A DNA stretch of 64,000 nucleotides, taken from NCBI GenBank assembly GCA_041396705.1, contig JAWKYB010000006.1:124001-188000 (forward strand), in the 5' to 3' direction. Source of the stretch: Alphaproteobacteria bacterium. Lineage in GTDB: Bacteria > Pseudomonadota > Alphaproteobacteria > CALKHQ01. A program made the translations under genes and the position numbers. The notes below the pieces were generated by a model. That model was not told where the DNA came from, did not search any database, and saw only the letters and a list, made by a program, of their open reading frames with translations. Each line of letters starts with the position of its first letter. Within the stretch, counting starts at the first letter, position 1. Positions 34,167 to 42,981 of the stretch are shown in pieces.

Positions 34167-34640
34167 ATGGCGCCAGAAGGCTCGGTCGTCCGTCAGGAAC
34201 CCTCGATCGAGGAGTTGCACGGCTACTACGTCGAGGACCTCGCCGTTGGCATGACCGCCGTGTTCGGCAAGACCGTGACCGAGGCCGACCTGATCATGTT
34301 CGCCGGCGTGTCGGGCGACACCAACCCGCTGCACCTGGACGAGGAGTTCGCCAGCCGGACCCGCTTCGGCGGCCGCATCGTGCACGGCATGCTGACCGCC
34401 AGCCTGATCTCCACCCTGATCGGCACCAAGCTGCCGGGGCCGGGCTGCATCTACATCAGCCAGGACCTGAAGTTCCGCGCGCCGGTGCGCGTCGGCGACA
34501 CGGTTGAGACGCGCGCGACGGTGACCGAAGTCGACGTGGAGCGCCGCCGGGTCGTGCTGAAGACGGTGTGCACCGTGAAGGGCCAGCCGGTGCTCGACGG
34601 CGAGGCGAAGATCCTGGTGCCGACGCGCGGCGAGAACTGA
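34167..34640 (+). CDS. MaoC-family (R)-enoyl-CoA hydratase
   Basis: 157-residue hot-dog-fold hydratase. The catalytic motif of (R)-specific hydratases is present: MFAGVSGDTNPLHLDEEFA and TRFGGRIVHGMLTASLIS (Asp and His dyad). The end LDGEAKILVPTR is typical. The likely reaction is hydration of trans-2-enoyl-CoA, possibly supplying monomers for polyhydroxyalkanoate. Very strong ribosome site AGGAGG at 34155-34160 fixes the ATG at 34167. Confidence 0.92.
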   Translation: MAPEGSVVRQEPSIEELHGYYVEDLAVGMTAVFGKTVTEADLIMFAGVSGDTNPLHLDEEFASRTRFGGRIVHGMLTASLISTLIGTKLPGPGCIYISQDLKFRAPVRVGDTVETRATVTEVDVERRRVVLKTVCTVKGQPVLDGEAKILVPTRGEN

Positions 34641-34732
34641 ACCGGCGCGCATCCGACTGCGCCGCCATGGGGTACACCCGTGCCCGCGGACGCGATTTCC
34701 TGCGCCTCTGAAATGCTCTAGGGTCGCGCGCC

Positions 34733-35743
34733 ATGCGGCTGTTTCGCGACTTCGCCGCCCTGCCCGCCGCCACCCGCGGCGCGGTGGTGGCGCTCGGCAA
34801 TTTCGACGGCGTCCACCGTGGCCACCAGGCCGTGGTCAATGCCGCGCGCGCGGCGGCGGACCGGGCCGGCGCGCCGCTGGCGGTGCTGACCTTCGAACCC
34901 CACCCGCGCCGCCTGTTCAGCCCGCAGGCCGCGCCGTTCCGCCTGACCCCGCTGCGCGCCAAGCTGCGTCTGCTCGCCGATCTCGGGGTCGAGCACGTGT
35001 TCGCGCTGCGCTTCAACCGGGCGCTGTCGCAGATGTCGGCCGAACGCTTCGCCCAGGACATCCTGATCCAGGCGATCAGCGCCCGCCACGTGGTGGTCGG
35101 CTACGACTTCGTCTTCGGCCATCAGCGCCGCGGCAATGCCGAGCTGCTGGGCGGCGTGGCCGACGCCGGCGGCTTCGAGTTCACCTGCGTCGAGCCGGTC
35201 AGCGGCGGCGGCCGGGCGGAGACCTATTCGTCGACCCTGGTGCGCCGCTACCTGGCGGGCGGCGAGCCGGCCCGCGCCGCCTCGCTGCTCGGCCGCGACT
35301 GGGAGATCGAGGGCCGGGTCCGCATGGGCCGCCAGCTGGGCCGCACCATCGGCGTGCCGACCGCGAACATCGCGCTCGGGCGCTATCTGCGGCCGGCCTT
35401 CGGCGTCTATGCCTGCCACGTCGGCGTGCCGCGCGGCGGCGGCACCGCCTGGATTCCCGGCGTCGCCAACATCGGACGCCGGCCGACGGTGGACGGCGAG
35501 GGCGAGCTGCTGGAGGTCCACCTGTTCGATTTCGCCGAGGACCTCTATGGCCAACGCCTGCGGGTCGGCCTGGTCGACCATCTGCGCGGCGAGGCGAAGT
35601 TCGACGGGCTGCCGGCGCTGAAGGCCCAGATCGCCCGCGACATGGAACAGGCGCGGCAGATCCTGGCCTATCGCGGCTGGTCGGGCAGCTGGCCGGACAT
35701 GCACTACGCCGCCGCGATCCGCGAGCCGGGCGCAGCCGGATGA
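34733..35743 (+). CDS. ribF: Bifunctional riboflavin kinase / FAD synthetase
   Basis: 336 residues. N-terminal nucleotidyltransferase domain with VALGNFDGVHRGHQAVVNAA and EPHPRRLFSP, then HVVVGYDFVFGHQRRGNAEL and the kinase domain with YSSTLVRRYLAGG, GRQLGRTIGVPTANI (flavokinase signature) and GVANIGRRPTVDG. It makes FMN from riboflavin and then FAD. The run ribF-ileS-lspA is a common bacterial order; here a 277-bp gap separates ribF and ileS. Confidence 0.97.
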   Translation: MRLFRDFAALPAATRGAVVALGNFDGVHRGHQAVVNAARAAADRAGAPLAVLTFEPHPRRLFSPQAAPFRLTPLRAKLRLLADLGVEHVFALRFNRALSQMSAERFAQDILIQAISARHVVVGYDFVFGHQRRGNAELLGGVADAGGFEFTCVEPVSGGGRAETYSSTLVRRYLAGGEPARAASLLGRDWEIEGRVRMGRQLGRTIGVPTANIALGRYLRPAFGVYACHVGVPRGGGTAWIPGVANIGRRPTVDGEGELLEVHLFDFAEDLYGQRLRVGLVDHLRGEAKFDGLPALKAQIARDMEQARQILAYRGWSGSWPDMHYAAAIREPGAAG

Positions 35744-36020
35744 GCCGGCGGGCACGGGGCGTTGCGCCGGCGCTGCCGGTCGCCACATATTGGCGGTTGC
35801 CAACGGCTGGGCGGCACCCCTAGGATCGCCGGCCGCTGAACAGGGAATGCCGTCGTGCCGTACCGGGCCCGTTGCATGAGTCTGCGAATTACCGACCCGG
35901 CCTGCCGCTGACAGGCCGGGACCAGACCGCCGTTCCGCCGTTCGCGAGACGAACCCCACTGCGCCCGGGCGGGCCGAAGCCCCGCACCGCGCGGCGCGAG
36001 CCACCAAGTGATCCTTCGCC

Positions 36021-38915
36021 ATGAGCAAAGCCGCAGACCAGACGAAAGGGCCGGACTATCGCGATACCGTGTTCCTGCCCGCAACCGATTTCCCGATGCG
36101 CGCCGGGCTGCCGGAGCGCGAGCCGCAGCTGCTGGCGCGGTGGGCGGGCCAGGACCTGTGGGCCCGGATCCGCACAGCCTCGGCCGGGCGTGAGCGGTTC
36201 ATCCTGCACGACGGCCCGCCCTACGCCAACGGCCACCTGCACATCGGCACCGCGCTGAACAAGATCCTGAAGGACGTGATCAACCGTTCGCAGCAGATGC
36301 TGGGCAAGGACGCCAACTACGTGCCCGGCTGGGACTGCCACGGCCTGCCGATCGAATGGAAGGTCGAGGAGCAGTTCCGTGCCGACGGTCGCGACAAGGA
36401 CGCGATCCCGATCAACGAGTTCCGCCGCGAATGCCGCGACTTCGCCAACCACTGGCTGAACGTGCAGCGCACGGAGTTCCAGCGCCTGGGCGTGTTCGGC
36501 GACTGGGACGACCGCTATGCCACCATGGACTTCCCGGCCGAGGCGCAGATCGCGCGCGAGCTGATGAAGTTCGCCATGTCGGGCCAGCTCTACCGCGGCT
36601 CGAAGCCAGTGATGTGGTCGGTGGTGGAGAAAACCGCGCTGGCCGAGGCCGAGGTCGAGTACCACGACTATGTCTCCGACACGATCTGGGTGAAGTTCCC
36701 GGTGGTCGAGGGCGGGCCGGCCGACGCCTGCGTAGTGATCTGGACGACGACGCCCTGGACCATCCCTGGCAACCGCGCGATCAGCTTCTCCTCCGGCATC
36801 GCCTATGGCCTGTATGACGTCACCGCCGCGCCCGACGCCAACTGGGTCAAGACCGGCGACCGGCTGATCCTGGCAGACAGCCTGGCCGCCGACGTATTCC
36901 GCAGCGCGCGGGTGCCGGCCGACGGTTTCCGGCGGGTCGAGGCGGTGAACCCGGCCGGCCTGGTCTGTCGCCACCCGCTGGCCGACCTCGGCTACGGCTT
37001 CCGCGTGCCGCTGCTCGACGGCGAGCATGTCACCGAGGAGGCCGGCACCGGCTTCGTCCACACCGCCCCCGGCCACGGCACCGAGGACTTCGAGATCTGG
37101 ACGGCGAGCGAGGCCGCGCTGAAGGCACAGGGCATCGACACCGCCATCCCGTTCACGGTCGACGGTGACGGCTTCTTCACCGCCGCCGCCCCCGGTTTCG
37201 AAGGCAGGCGGGTGATCACCGACAAGGGCGACAAGGGCGACGCCAACCGGGCGGTGATCGACGCGCTGGTCGCCGCCGGCATGCTGGCCGCCCGCGGCCG
37301 GCTGGAGCACCAGTACCCGCATTCCTGGCGGTCGAAGAAGCCGGTGATCTTCCGCAACACGCCGCAATGGTTCATCGCCATGGGCGACGACCGCGGCGCC
37401 GACGGCCTGCGCGCGAAGGCGCTGAAGGCGATCGACGAGACCGCCTTCTATCCGCCGCGCGGCCAGAACCGCCTGCGCGGCATGATCGAGACGCGGCCCG
37501 ACTGGGTGATCTCGCGCCAGCGCGCCTGGGGCGTGCCGATCACCGTGTTCGTCGACAAGGCGACCGGCGCGGTGCTGCACGACCCCGAGGTCAATGCGCG
37601 CATCGCCGCCGCCTTCGAGACCGAGGGCGCCGACGCCTGGTTCGAGGCGGGCGCGGCCGCGCGCTTCCTCGGCCCCGGCTACGACCCGGACGCCTGGGAA
37701 AAGGTCGACGACATCCTCGACGTCTGGTTCGAGAGCGGCTGCACCCACGCCTTCGTGCTGGAACAGCGCGCCGACCTCGGCTGGCCGGCCTCGCTCTATC
37801 TGGAAGGCTCGGACCAGCATCGCGGCTGGTTCCACTCCTCGCTGCTGGAGAGCTGCGGCACCCGTGGCCGCGCGCCCTATGACGCGGTTCTGACCCATGG
37901 CTTCGTCATGGCCGAGGACGGCCGCAAGATGTCGAAGTCGCTGGGCAACCAGGTGTTCCCGCAGGAGGTGATCGACCAGTATGGCGCCGATATCCTGCGG
38001 CTGTGGGTGGTCGGCTCCGACTATTCCGACGACCTGCGCATCGGGCCGGAGATCATCAAGCGCCACGTCGACCTCTACCGGCGCATCCGCAACACCTTCC
38101 GCTATCTGCTGGGCAGCCTGGCCGGCTTCACCGACGCAGAGACGGTCGCGCCGGAAACGATGCCGGAGCTGGAGCGCTGGGTGCTGCACCGCCTGAGCGC
38201 ACTCGACGGCATGATGCGGCGCACCACCACCGGCTTCGACTTCCACACCCAGTTCATCGAGCTGCACAATTTCTGCGCCACCGACCTGTCGGCGTTCTAT
38301 TTCGACATCCGCAAGGACGCGCTCTATTGCGAGCGGCCGGACAGCCACGTCCGCCGCTCGGCGCGGACCACGCTGGACATCCTTTTCCGGGCGCTTGCCG
38401 CCTGGCTGGCGCCGGTGCTGTGCTTCACCGCCGAGGAGGCCTGGCTGATGCGCTATGGCGACAACGCCGACAGCGTGCACCTGCAGGTGTTTCCGGCGAT
38501 GCCGGCGAGCTGGGCCGACCCGGCACTGGAGGCGAAATGGGCGCAGATCCGCGCCCTGCGCCGGGTGATCACCGGGGCGTTGGAAATCGAGCGCAACGAC
38601 AAGCGGATCGGTTCGTCGCTGCAGGCCCATCCCAAGGTGTTCGCGCCGGCCGCCTATCACGACGCGCTGCGCGGTCTGGACCTCGCCGAGATCGGCATCA
38701 CCTCGGCGGTCGACCTGATCGACGCACCGGTGCCGGCGGACGCCTTCCGCCTCGCCGACGTGGCCGATGTCGGCGTGACGGTGGGGCTGGCGGAGGGCGA
38801 CAAATGCGCGCGCTGCTATCGGGTGCTGCCCGAGGTCGGCAGCGTGCCGGAGCTGCCGCAGACCTGCCGGCGCTGCGCCGACGCGGTCAGCGCCAGCCGC
38901 AGCGCTGCCGCATGA
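36021..38915 (+). CDS. ileS: Isoleucyl-tRNA synthetase
   Basis: 964-residue class I synthetase. HIGH-type motif PPYANGHLHIGTALNK near residue 70, editing (CP1) domain with WTTTPWTIPGNRAISFSSG, tRNA-binding region DWVISRQRAWGVPI, KMSKS signature DGRKMSKSLGNQVFPQ near 635, and a C-terminal zinc-finger (KCARCYRVLPEVG and CRRCADAV). Typical bacterial type. About 280 bp without a gene lies between ribF and its ATG. The TGA overlaps the lspA ATG (ATGA). Confidence 0.98.
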   Translation: MSKAADQTKGPDYRDTVFLPATDFPMRAGLPEREPQLLARWAGQDLWARIRTASAGRERFILHDGPPYANGHLHIGTALNKILKDVINRSQQMLGKDANYVPGWDCHGLPIEWKVEEQFRADGRDKDAIPINEFRRECRDFANHWLNVQRTEFQRLGVFGDWDDRYATMDFPAEAQIARELMKFAMSGQLYRGSKPVMWSVVEKTALAEAEVEYHDYVSDTIWVKFPVVEGGPADACVVIWTTTPWTIPGNRAISFSSGIAYGLYDVTAAPDANWVKTGDRLILADSLAADVFRSARVPADGFRRVEAVNPAGLVCRHPLADLGYGFRVPLLDGEHVTEEAGTGFVHTAPGHGTEDFEIWTASEAALKAQGIDTAIPFTVDGDGFFTAAAPGFEGRRVITDKGDKGDANRAVIDALVAAGMLAARGRLEHQYPHSWRSKKPVIFRNTPQWFIAMGDDRGADGLRAKALKAIDETAFYPPRGQNRLRGMIETRPDWVISRQRAWGVPITVFVDKATGAVLHDPEVNARIAAAFETEGADAWFEAGAAARFLGPGYDPDAWEKVDDILDVWFESGCTHAFVLEQRADLGWPASLYLEGSDQHRGWFHSSLLESCGTRGRAPYDAVLTHGFVMAEDGRKMSKSLGNQVFPQEVIDQYGADILRLWVVGSDYSDDLRIGPEIIKRHVDLYRRIRNTFRYLLGSLAGFTDAETVAPETMPELERWVLHRLSALDGMMRRTTTGFDFHTQFIELHNFCATDLSAFYFDIRKDALYCERPDSHVRRSARTTLDILFRALAAWLAPVLCFTAEEAWLMRYGDNADSVHLQVFPAMPASWADPALEAKWAQIRALRRVITGALEIERNDKRIGSSLQAHPKVFAPAAYHDALRGLDLAEIGITSAVDLIDAPVPADAFRLADVADVGVTVGLAEGDKCARCYRVLPEVGSVPELPQTCRRCADAVSASRSAAA

Positions 38916-39490
38916 CGATGGCGGGCGAAGCGGGGCAGGCAACGCCGGCGCGGCCGGTGCGGGCCGGCCGGCTGCTGCTGGCGACCGCCGTGCTGGCCGT
39001 CGTGGTGATAGCGGCCGACCAGGCGACCAAATACTGGGCGGTGACCACCCTGTTCGCGCGGGATTTCGGCGACCCGGCGCTGTTCGCCGGTTTGCCGCCA
39101 CGGGCGATCGAGGTGACCGGCTTCTTCAACTGGGTCCTGGTCGGCAACACCGGCGTTTCGTTCGGCATGTTCCAGGGCGCCGGCACCTGGGTGTTCATCC
39201 TGATCGCCCTTATTATCGCCGCATTCATGGTCGGATGGTTGCTGCGCAGCGGTCGGCGCTGGCTGATCGGGCCGGTCGGGCTGATCATCGGCGGGGCGGT
39301 GGGCAACGTCATCGACCGGTTCCGCTTCGGTGCGGTCGTCGACTTTATCCAGTTGCACGCAGCCGGCTATTATTTCCCGGCCTTCAACGTGGCCGACTCC
39401 GCGATCAGCCTTGCCATGGTGGTCGTTGTGGCGGAAGCGTTGTTCGGACCGAAGGAACAAGATGGGGCCAAGGGGGCCAAGGGGGGATGA
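38912..39490 (+). CDS. lspA: Lipoprotein signal peptidase (signal peptidase II)
   Basis: 192 residues, inner membrane aspartyl protease that removes prolipoprotein signals. Four membrane segments (first AVLAVVVIAADQATKYWAVT). The catalytic Asp pair lies in GNVIDRFRFGAVVDF and FNVADSAISLAMV. The conserved VGNTGVSFGMFQGAG segment is present. Overlaps ileS by 4 nt at its start and the next gene by 4 nt at its end. A second in-frame ATG follows two codons in. Confidence 0.97.
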   Translation: MTMAGEAGQATPARPVRAGRLLLATAVLAVVVIAADQATKYWAVTTLFARDFGDPALFAGLPPRAIEVTGFFNWVLVGNTGVSFGMFQGAGTWVFILIALIIAAFMVGWLLRSGRRWLIGPVGLIIGGAVGNVIDRFRFGAVVDFIQLHAAGYYFPAFNVADSAISLAMVVVVAEALFGPKEQDGAKGAKGG

Positions 39491-40038
39491 GACTGCGACC
39501 TTTCACCGTGTCGGCCGCACTCGCCGCAGCGATGCTGGCGAGCGCCTGTTCCGACCTGACCGAGGCGATCGGGCTCAGCCGGCGCACGCCGCCGGACGAG
39601 TTCCAGGTGGTGACCAACGCGCCGCTGTCGGTGCCGCCCGATTTCGCGCTGCGGCCGCCGACCCCGGGCCAGCCCGGCCCGGTCAGCGTGTCCGCCCAGC
39701 AGACCGCGCGCGCCGCGGTGGTCGGCAGCGCCGGCGGTGTTCCGGCTGCCGCGACTCAGGGCGAGCAGGCGCTGCTGGCCAGCGCCGACGCCGTCGGCGT
39801 CGACCCGAGTATCCGGCAGACGGTCGACGCGGAAAGCCGCATCCTGGACGAGGACGCGGGCGGCAACTGGCTGGCGGACATCCTGCTGTTCTGGCGCGAT
39901 ACGCCGCCGCCGGGTCAGATCATCGACGCGACGGCCGAGGCGCAGCGCATCCGCGCCAACCAGGCCGCGGGCCGGCCGATCACCGAGGGCGAGACGCCGG
40001 TGATCGAACGGACCGGCGGGCCGATCAGGCTGTTCTAG
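39487..40038 (+). CDS. DUF3035 lipoprotein (BamF-like)
   Basis: 183 residues with a lipoprotein signal (AALAAAMLASACSD). The mature N terminus has the DUF3035 hallmark TPPDEFQVVTNAPLSVPPDF followed by ALRPPTPGQPGP. Family members are associated with the outer membrane assembly (BAM) complex in alphaproteobacteria and are encoded right after lspA, as here. The C-terminal part is helical (SADAVGVDPSIRQTVDAE) with a Pro-rich end. ATG overlaps the lspA stop. Confidence 0.88.
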   Translation: MRLRPFTVSAALAAAMLASACSDLTEAIGLSRRTPPDEFQVVTNAPLSVPPDFALRPPTPGQPGPVSVSAQQTARAAVVGSAGGVPAAATQGEQALLASADAVGVDPSIRQTVDAESRILDEDAGGNWLADILLFWRDTPPPGQIIDATAEAQRIRANQAAGRPITEGETPVIERTGGPIRLF

Positions 40039-40106
40039 ACCTCAGGGACCAGGCATTGGGCGGCCGGCCCGTCTTGCCGGCCACAGCCAAGGGAAGGGCG
40101 GGTGCG

Positions 40107-41471
40107 ATGACCAGTCTTGCTTCACGGGCGCTCGGCGGCGCGATCGCGGCGGCGGCGCTGTCCGCGGGCGTCGGACAGGCGGCGGCCGAGGGTGTGTTCA
40201 ACCCGCAGATGTTCACGCTGGGCAACGGCATGCGTATCGTCCTGATCGAGAATCAGGCGATGCCGGCGGTCGGGCACATCATGTACATGGGCGTCGGCTC
40301 GGCCGACGAGGCGATCGGCGAATCCGGCATCGCCCACCTGTTCGAGCACCTGCAGTTCAAGGGCACGCCCAGCCACCCCGACGGCGAGTTCTCCGACACC
40401 ATCAGCCTGGTCGGCGGCCAGGAGAATGCCTTCACCACCTGGGACTATACCGGCTACTACCAGATCGTCGCGCCGGAGCACCTGGCGACGATGATGGAGC
40501 TCGAGGCCGACCGGATGACCAACACGGTGCTGACGCCGGACGTCATCGACACCGAACGCCAGGTCGTCTACGAGGAATTCGCCACCCGCATCGGCAACCA
40601 GCCGTCGTCGTGGCTCGGCATCGAGGCGCGCCGCGCGCTGTACAGCCACCATCCCTACGGCACGCCGATCATCGGCTACATGGACGAACTGGCCGCCGTC
40701 AGCCACGAAGACATCATCGCCTTCTATCGCAAGTGGTATGCGCCAGGGAACGCGGTCGCCGTGATCGCCGGCCCGGTCACGCTGGACGAACTGCGGCCGC
40801 TGGCGGAGCGGACCTACGGCCAGGTGCCGGCCGCGCCGACGCCGGAACGGGTCCGCGTCACCGAGCCCGAGCATTATGCGCCGCGCCGGGTGACCATGCA
40901 GCACCCGCAGATCGGACAGGCTTCGTGGGCGCGCTATTACCTGGCGCCGTCCTACACCGCCGGCGACAGCGAACATGCCTATGCGCTGCAGGTGCTGGCC
41001 GAGATCATGGGCTATGGCACCGACAGCCGCTTCTACCAGAGCATCGTGCTGGACCAGGGCCTGGCGATCGGCGCCGGCGCGAGCTACGGCGCCGACGCGA
41101 TGGACCTCAGCGCTTTCGTGCTGTGGGGCACGCCGCCGGTAACCGGCGACGACCAGGCCGCCGTCGCCGCCATCGAAACGGCGATCGATGCCGAGGTCGC
41201 GCGCATCCTCGACGAGGGCGTCACCCAGGCGGAGGTCGATTCGGCGGCCCGCCAGCTGCAGGCCGACGCGATCTTCGCCCGGGATTCCCTGATGGCCGGC
41301 GCGCAGACGGTGGGCGAGGCGCTGGTCACCGGCCGCAGCATCGAGGATGTCGAGAGCTGGCCCGACCGCATCGCGGCGGTGACCGCCGACCAGGTCAACG
41401 CGGCCGCCCGTGCGGTCTTCGTGCTGAACAACTCCGTCACCAGCATCATGCTGCCGGAACCCGCGATGTAA
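40107..41471 (+). CDS. M16-family zinc peptidase, secreted, with intact active site
   Basis: 454 residues with a Sec signal (GGAIAAAALSAGVGQAAAEG). The inverted zinc motif H77-L-F-E80-H81 (GIAHLFEHLQFKGTP) and the downstream Glu (MMELEADRMTN) are in place. Other marks: GGQENAFTTWDYTGYYQIV and ERQVVYEEFATRI. Pairs of M16 proteins like this one and the next form heterodimers in the periplasm, one subunit catalytic and the other with the R/Y pair. Ribosome site GGGAAGGGC at suitable distance. Confidence 0.93.
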   Translation: MTSLASRALGGAIAAAALSAGVGQAAAEGVFNPQMFTLGNGMRIVLIENQAMPAVGHIMYMGVGSADEAIGESGIAHLFEHLQFKGTPSHPDGEFSDTISLVGGQENAFTTWDYTGYYQIVAPEHLATMMELEADRMTNTVLTPDVIDTERQVVYEEFATRIGNQPSSWLGIEARRALYSHHPYGTPIIGYMDELAAVSHEDIIAFYRKWYAPGNAVAVIAGPVTLDELRPLAERTYGQVPAAPTPERVRVTEPEHYAPRRVTMQHPQIGQASWARYYLAPSYTAGDSEHAYALQVLAEIMGYGTDSRFYQSIVLDQGLAIGAGASYGADAMDLSAFVLWGTPPVTGDDQAAVAAIETAIDAEVARILDEGVTQAEVDSAARQLQADAIFARDSLMAGAQTVGEALVTGRSIEDVESWPDRIAAVTADQVNAAARAVFVLNNSVTSIMLPEPAM

Positions 41472-41482
41472 GGAGCGGCCCG

Positions 41483-42871
41483 ATGAGCTGCCTGTCCCGT
41501 CTGTCCCGCCGCGCGGCCCTGGCCGCCGGCCTCGTCTTCGCCACGCTGTCCATGCCCGGTGGCGCGCACGCCTTCGTCGGCGAGCGGGTCGTCAGCCCGG
41601 GCGGCATCGAGGCCTGGCTGGTGCAATCCAGCGAGGTGCCGGTCATCGCCATGGATTTCTCCTTCGAGGGCGGCAGCACGCTGGACCCGGAGGGCAAGGA
41701 AGGCGTCGCCGACTTCGTCTCGGTGATGCTGGACGAAGGTGCGGGCGACATGGATTCGCGCGCGTTCCAGGCGGCACTGAACGAGAATTCGATCGGGATC
41801 GGCTTCAGCGCGGCCCGCGACCGGTTCAGCGGCCAGCTCTATACCCTCACCGACACCAGCGACCTCGCCTTCTCCCTGCTGGCCAAGGCGCTGACCGAGC
41901 CGCGGTTCGACGCCGAGCCGATGGAACGCATGCGTGCGGTGCTGACGGTGAACCTGCAGGATGCGCTCAAGGATCCCGGTGCGATCGCCGGGCGCGCGTG
42001 GTGGGCGACCGCCTTCCCGGACCATCCCTACGGTCGGCCGGTGGAAGGCACGCTGGACACGATTCCGTTGATCACCGCCGACGACCTGCACCAGTTCGCC
42101 GCCACCCGCTTCGCCCGCGACAACCTGATCGTCGGCGTGGTCGGCGACATCAGTGCCGAGGCGTTGGGTCCGTTGCTCGACCGCACCTTCGGCGCGCTGC
42201 CCGAGCATGCGACGCCCTGGCAGCTGCCCGACGCGGAGATGGCCGGCCAGGGCGAAATCCTGTACGTGGACGTCGACCTGCCGCAGACCATCTTCCTGTT
42301 CGGCCAGCCCGGGCCGGTGGCCCGGTCGCCGGAGTATCACGCGGTGAACGTGGTCAACCGGGTGCTGGGCGGCGACGGCTTCAGCGCTCGCCTTTATCTC
42401 GAGAGCCGCGAGAAGCGGGGCCTGACCTATGGCGTCTCCTCCTGGCTGGCCGGGCTCGACCACGCCGGCCTGATCATGGGCAGCACGTCGACGGTCAACG
42501 AGCGTGCCGGCGAGACCCTGCAGGTGCTGCTGGCGGAATGGGCCAAGATGGCCGCCGAAGGGCCGAGCGACCAGGAGGTCGACGAGGCCAAGCTCTACAT
42601 CAACGGCGCCTATCCGCTGAGCTACGACAATACCTCGTCGATCGCCTCGGCGCTGCGGGCCTATCAGGAGCTGGGCCTGCCCGCCGACTATTACGACGTG
42701 CGCCACGAACTGGTCGATGCGGTGACACCGGACATCGCGCGCGAAACGGCCCGGCGCTGGTTCAATGCCGACGACCTTCTGGTCGTCGTCGTCGGCCGCC
42801 CGGTCGGCATCGAGCCGACCCGCACCGCCAGCGACGCCATGAAGGCGATGATCGGCCTGCCTGCCGAGTGA
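41483..42871 (+). CDS. M16-family peptidase-like partner without zinc motif
   Basis: 462 residues with a signal peptide (AALAAGLVFATLSMPGGAHA). Same fold as the preceding gene, but the position of the HxxEH motif reads GVADFVSVMLDEGAGDMDS, with no zinc ligands, so it is not a protease by itself. The C-terminal half carries GGDGFSARLYLESREKRGLTYGV-type sequence (best seen as FSARLYLESREKRGLTYGV), the Arg/Tyr substrate-binding part. Starts 11 nt after the first M16 gene behind AAGGAG. Together they should form the active heterodimer. Confidence 0.92.
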   Translation: MSCLSRLSRRAALAAGLVFATLSMPGGAHAFVGERVVSPGGIEAWLVQSSEVPVIAMDFSFEGGSTLDPEGKEGVADFVSVMLDEGAGDMDSRAFQAALNENSIGIGFSAARDRFSGQLYTLTDTSDLAFSLLAKALTEPRFDAEPMERMRAVLTVNLQDALKDPGAIAGRAWWATAFPDHPYGRPVEGTLDTIPLITADDLHQFAATRFARDNLIVGVVGDISAEALGPLLDRTFGALPEHATPWQLPDAEMAGQGEILYVDVDLPQTIFLFGQPGPVARSPEYHAVNVVNRVLGGDGFSARLYLESREKRGLTYGVSSWLAGLDHAGLIMGSTSTVNERAGETLQVLLAEWAKMAAEGPSDQEVDEAKLYINGAYPLSYDNTSSIASALRAYQELGLPADYYDVRHELVDAVTPDIARETARRWFNADDLLVVVVGRPVGIEPTRTASDAMKAMIGLPAE

Positions 42872-42981
42872 CGCCGGCGGCCCGTCCGCCGAACATTACA
42901 GGAAATTAAACCGGCGGGTCTTCCCAGCCGGAATCCGAGCCCCTACCCTGCGCGAATCGCGTGGGGCAGCCTGACTTTCGC

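Noticed and set aside
35889..39101. 1070-residue open frame opposite ileS
   Set aside because: Antisense to an intact isoleucyl-tRNA synthetase; low-complexity composition; no start signal.
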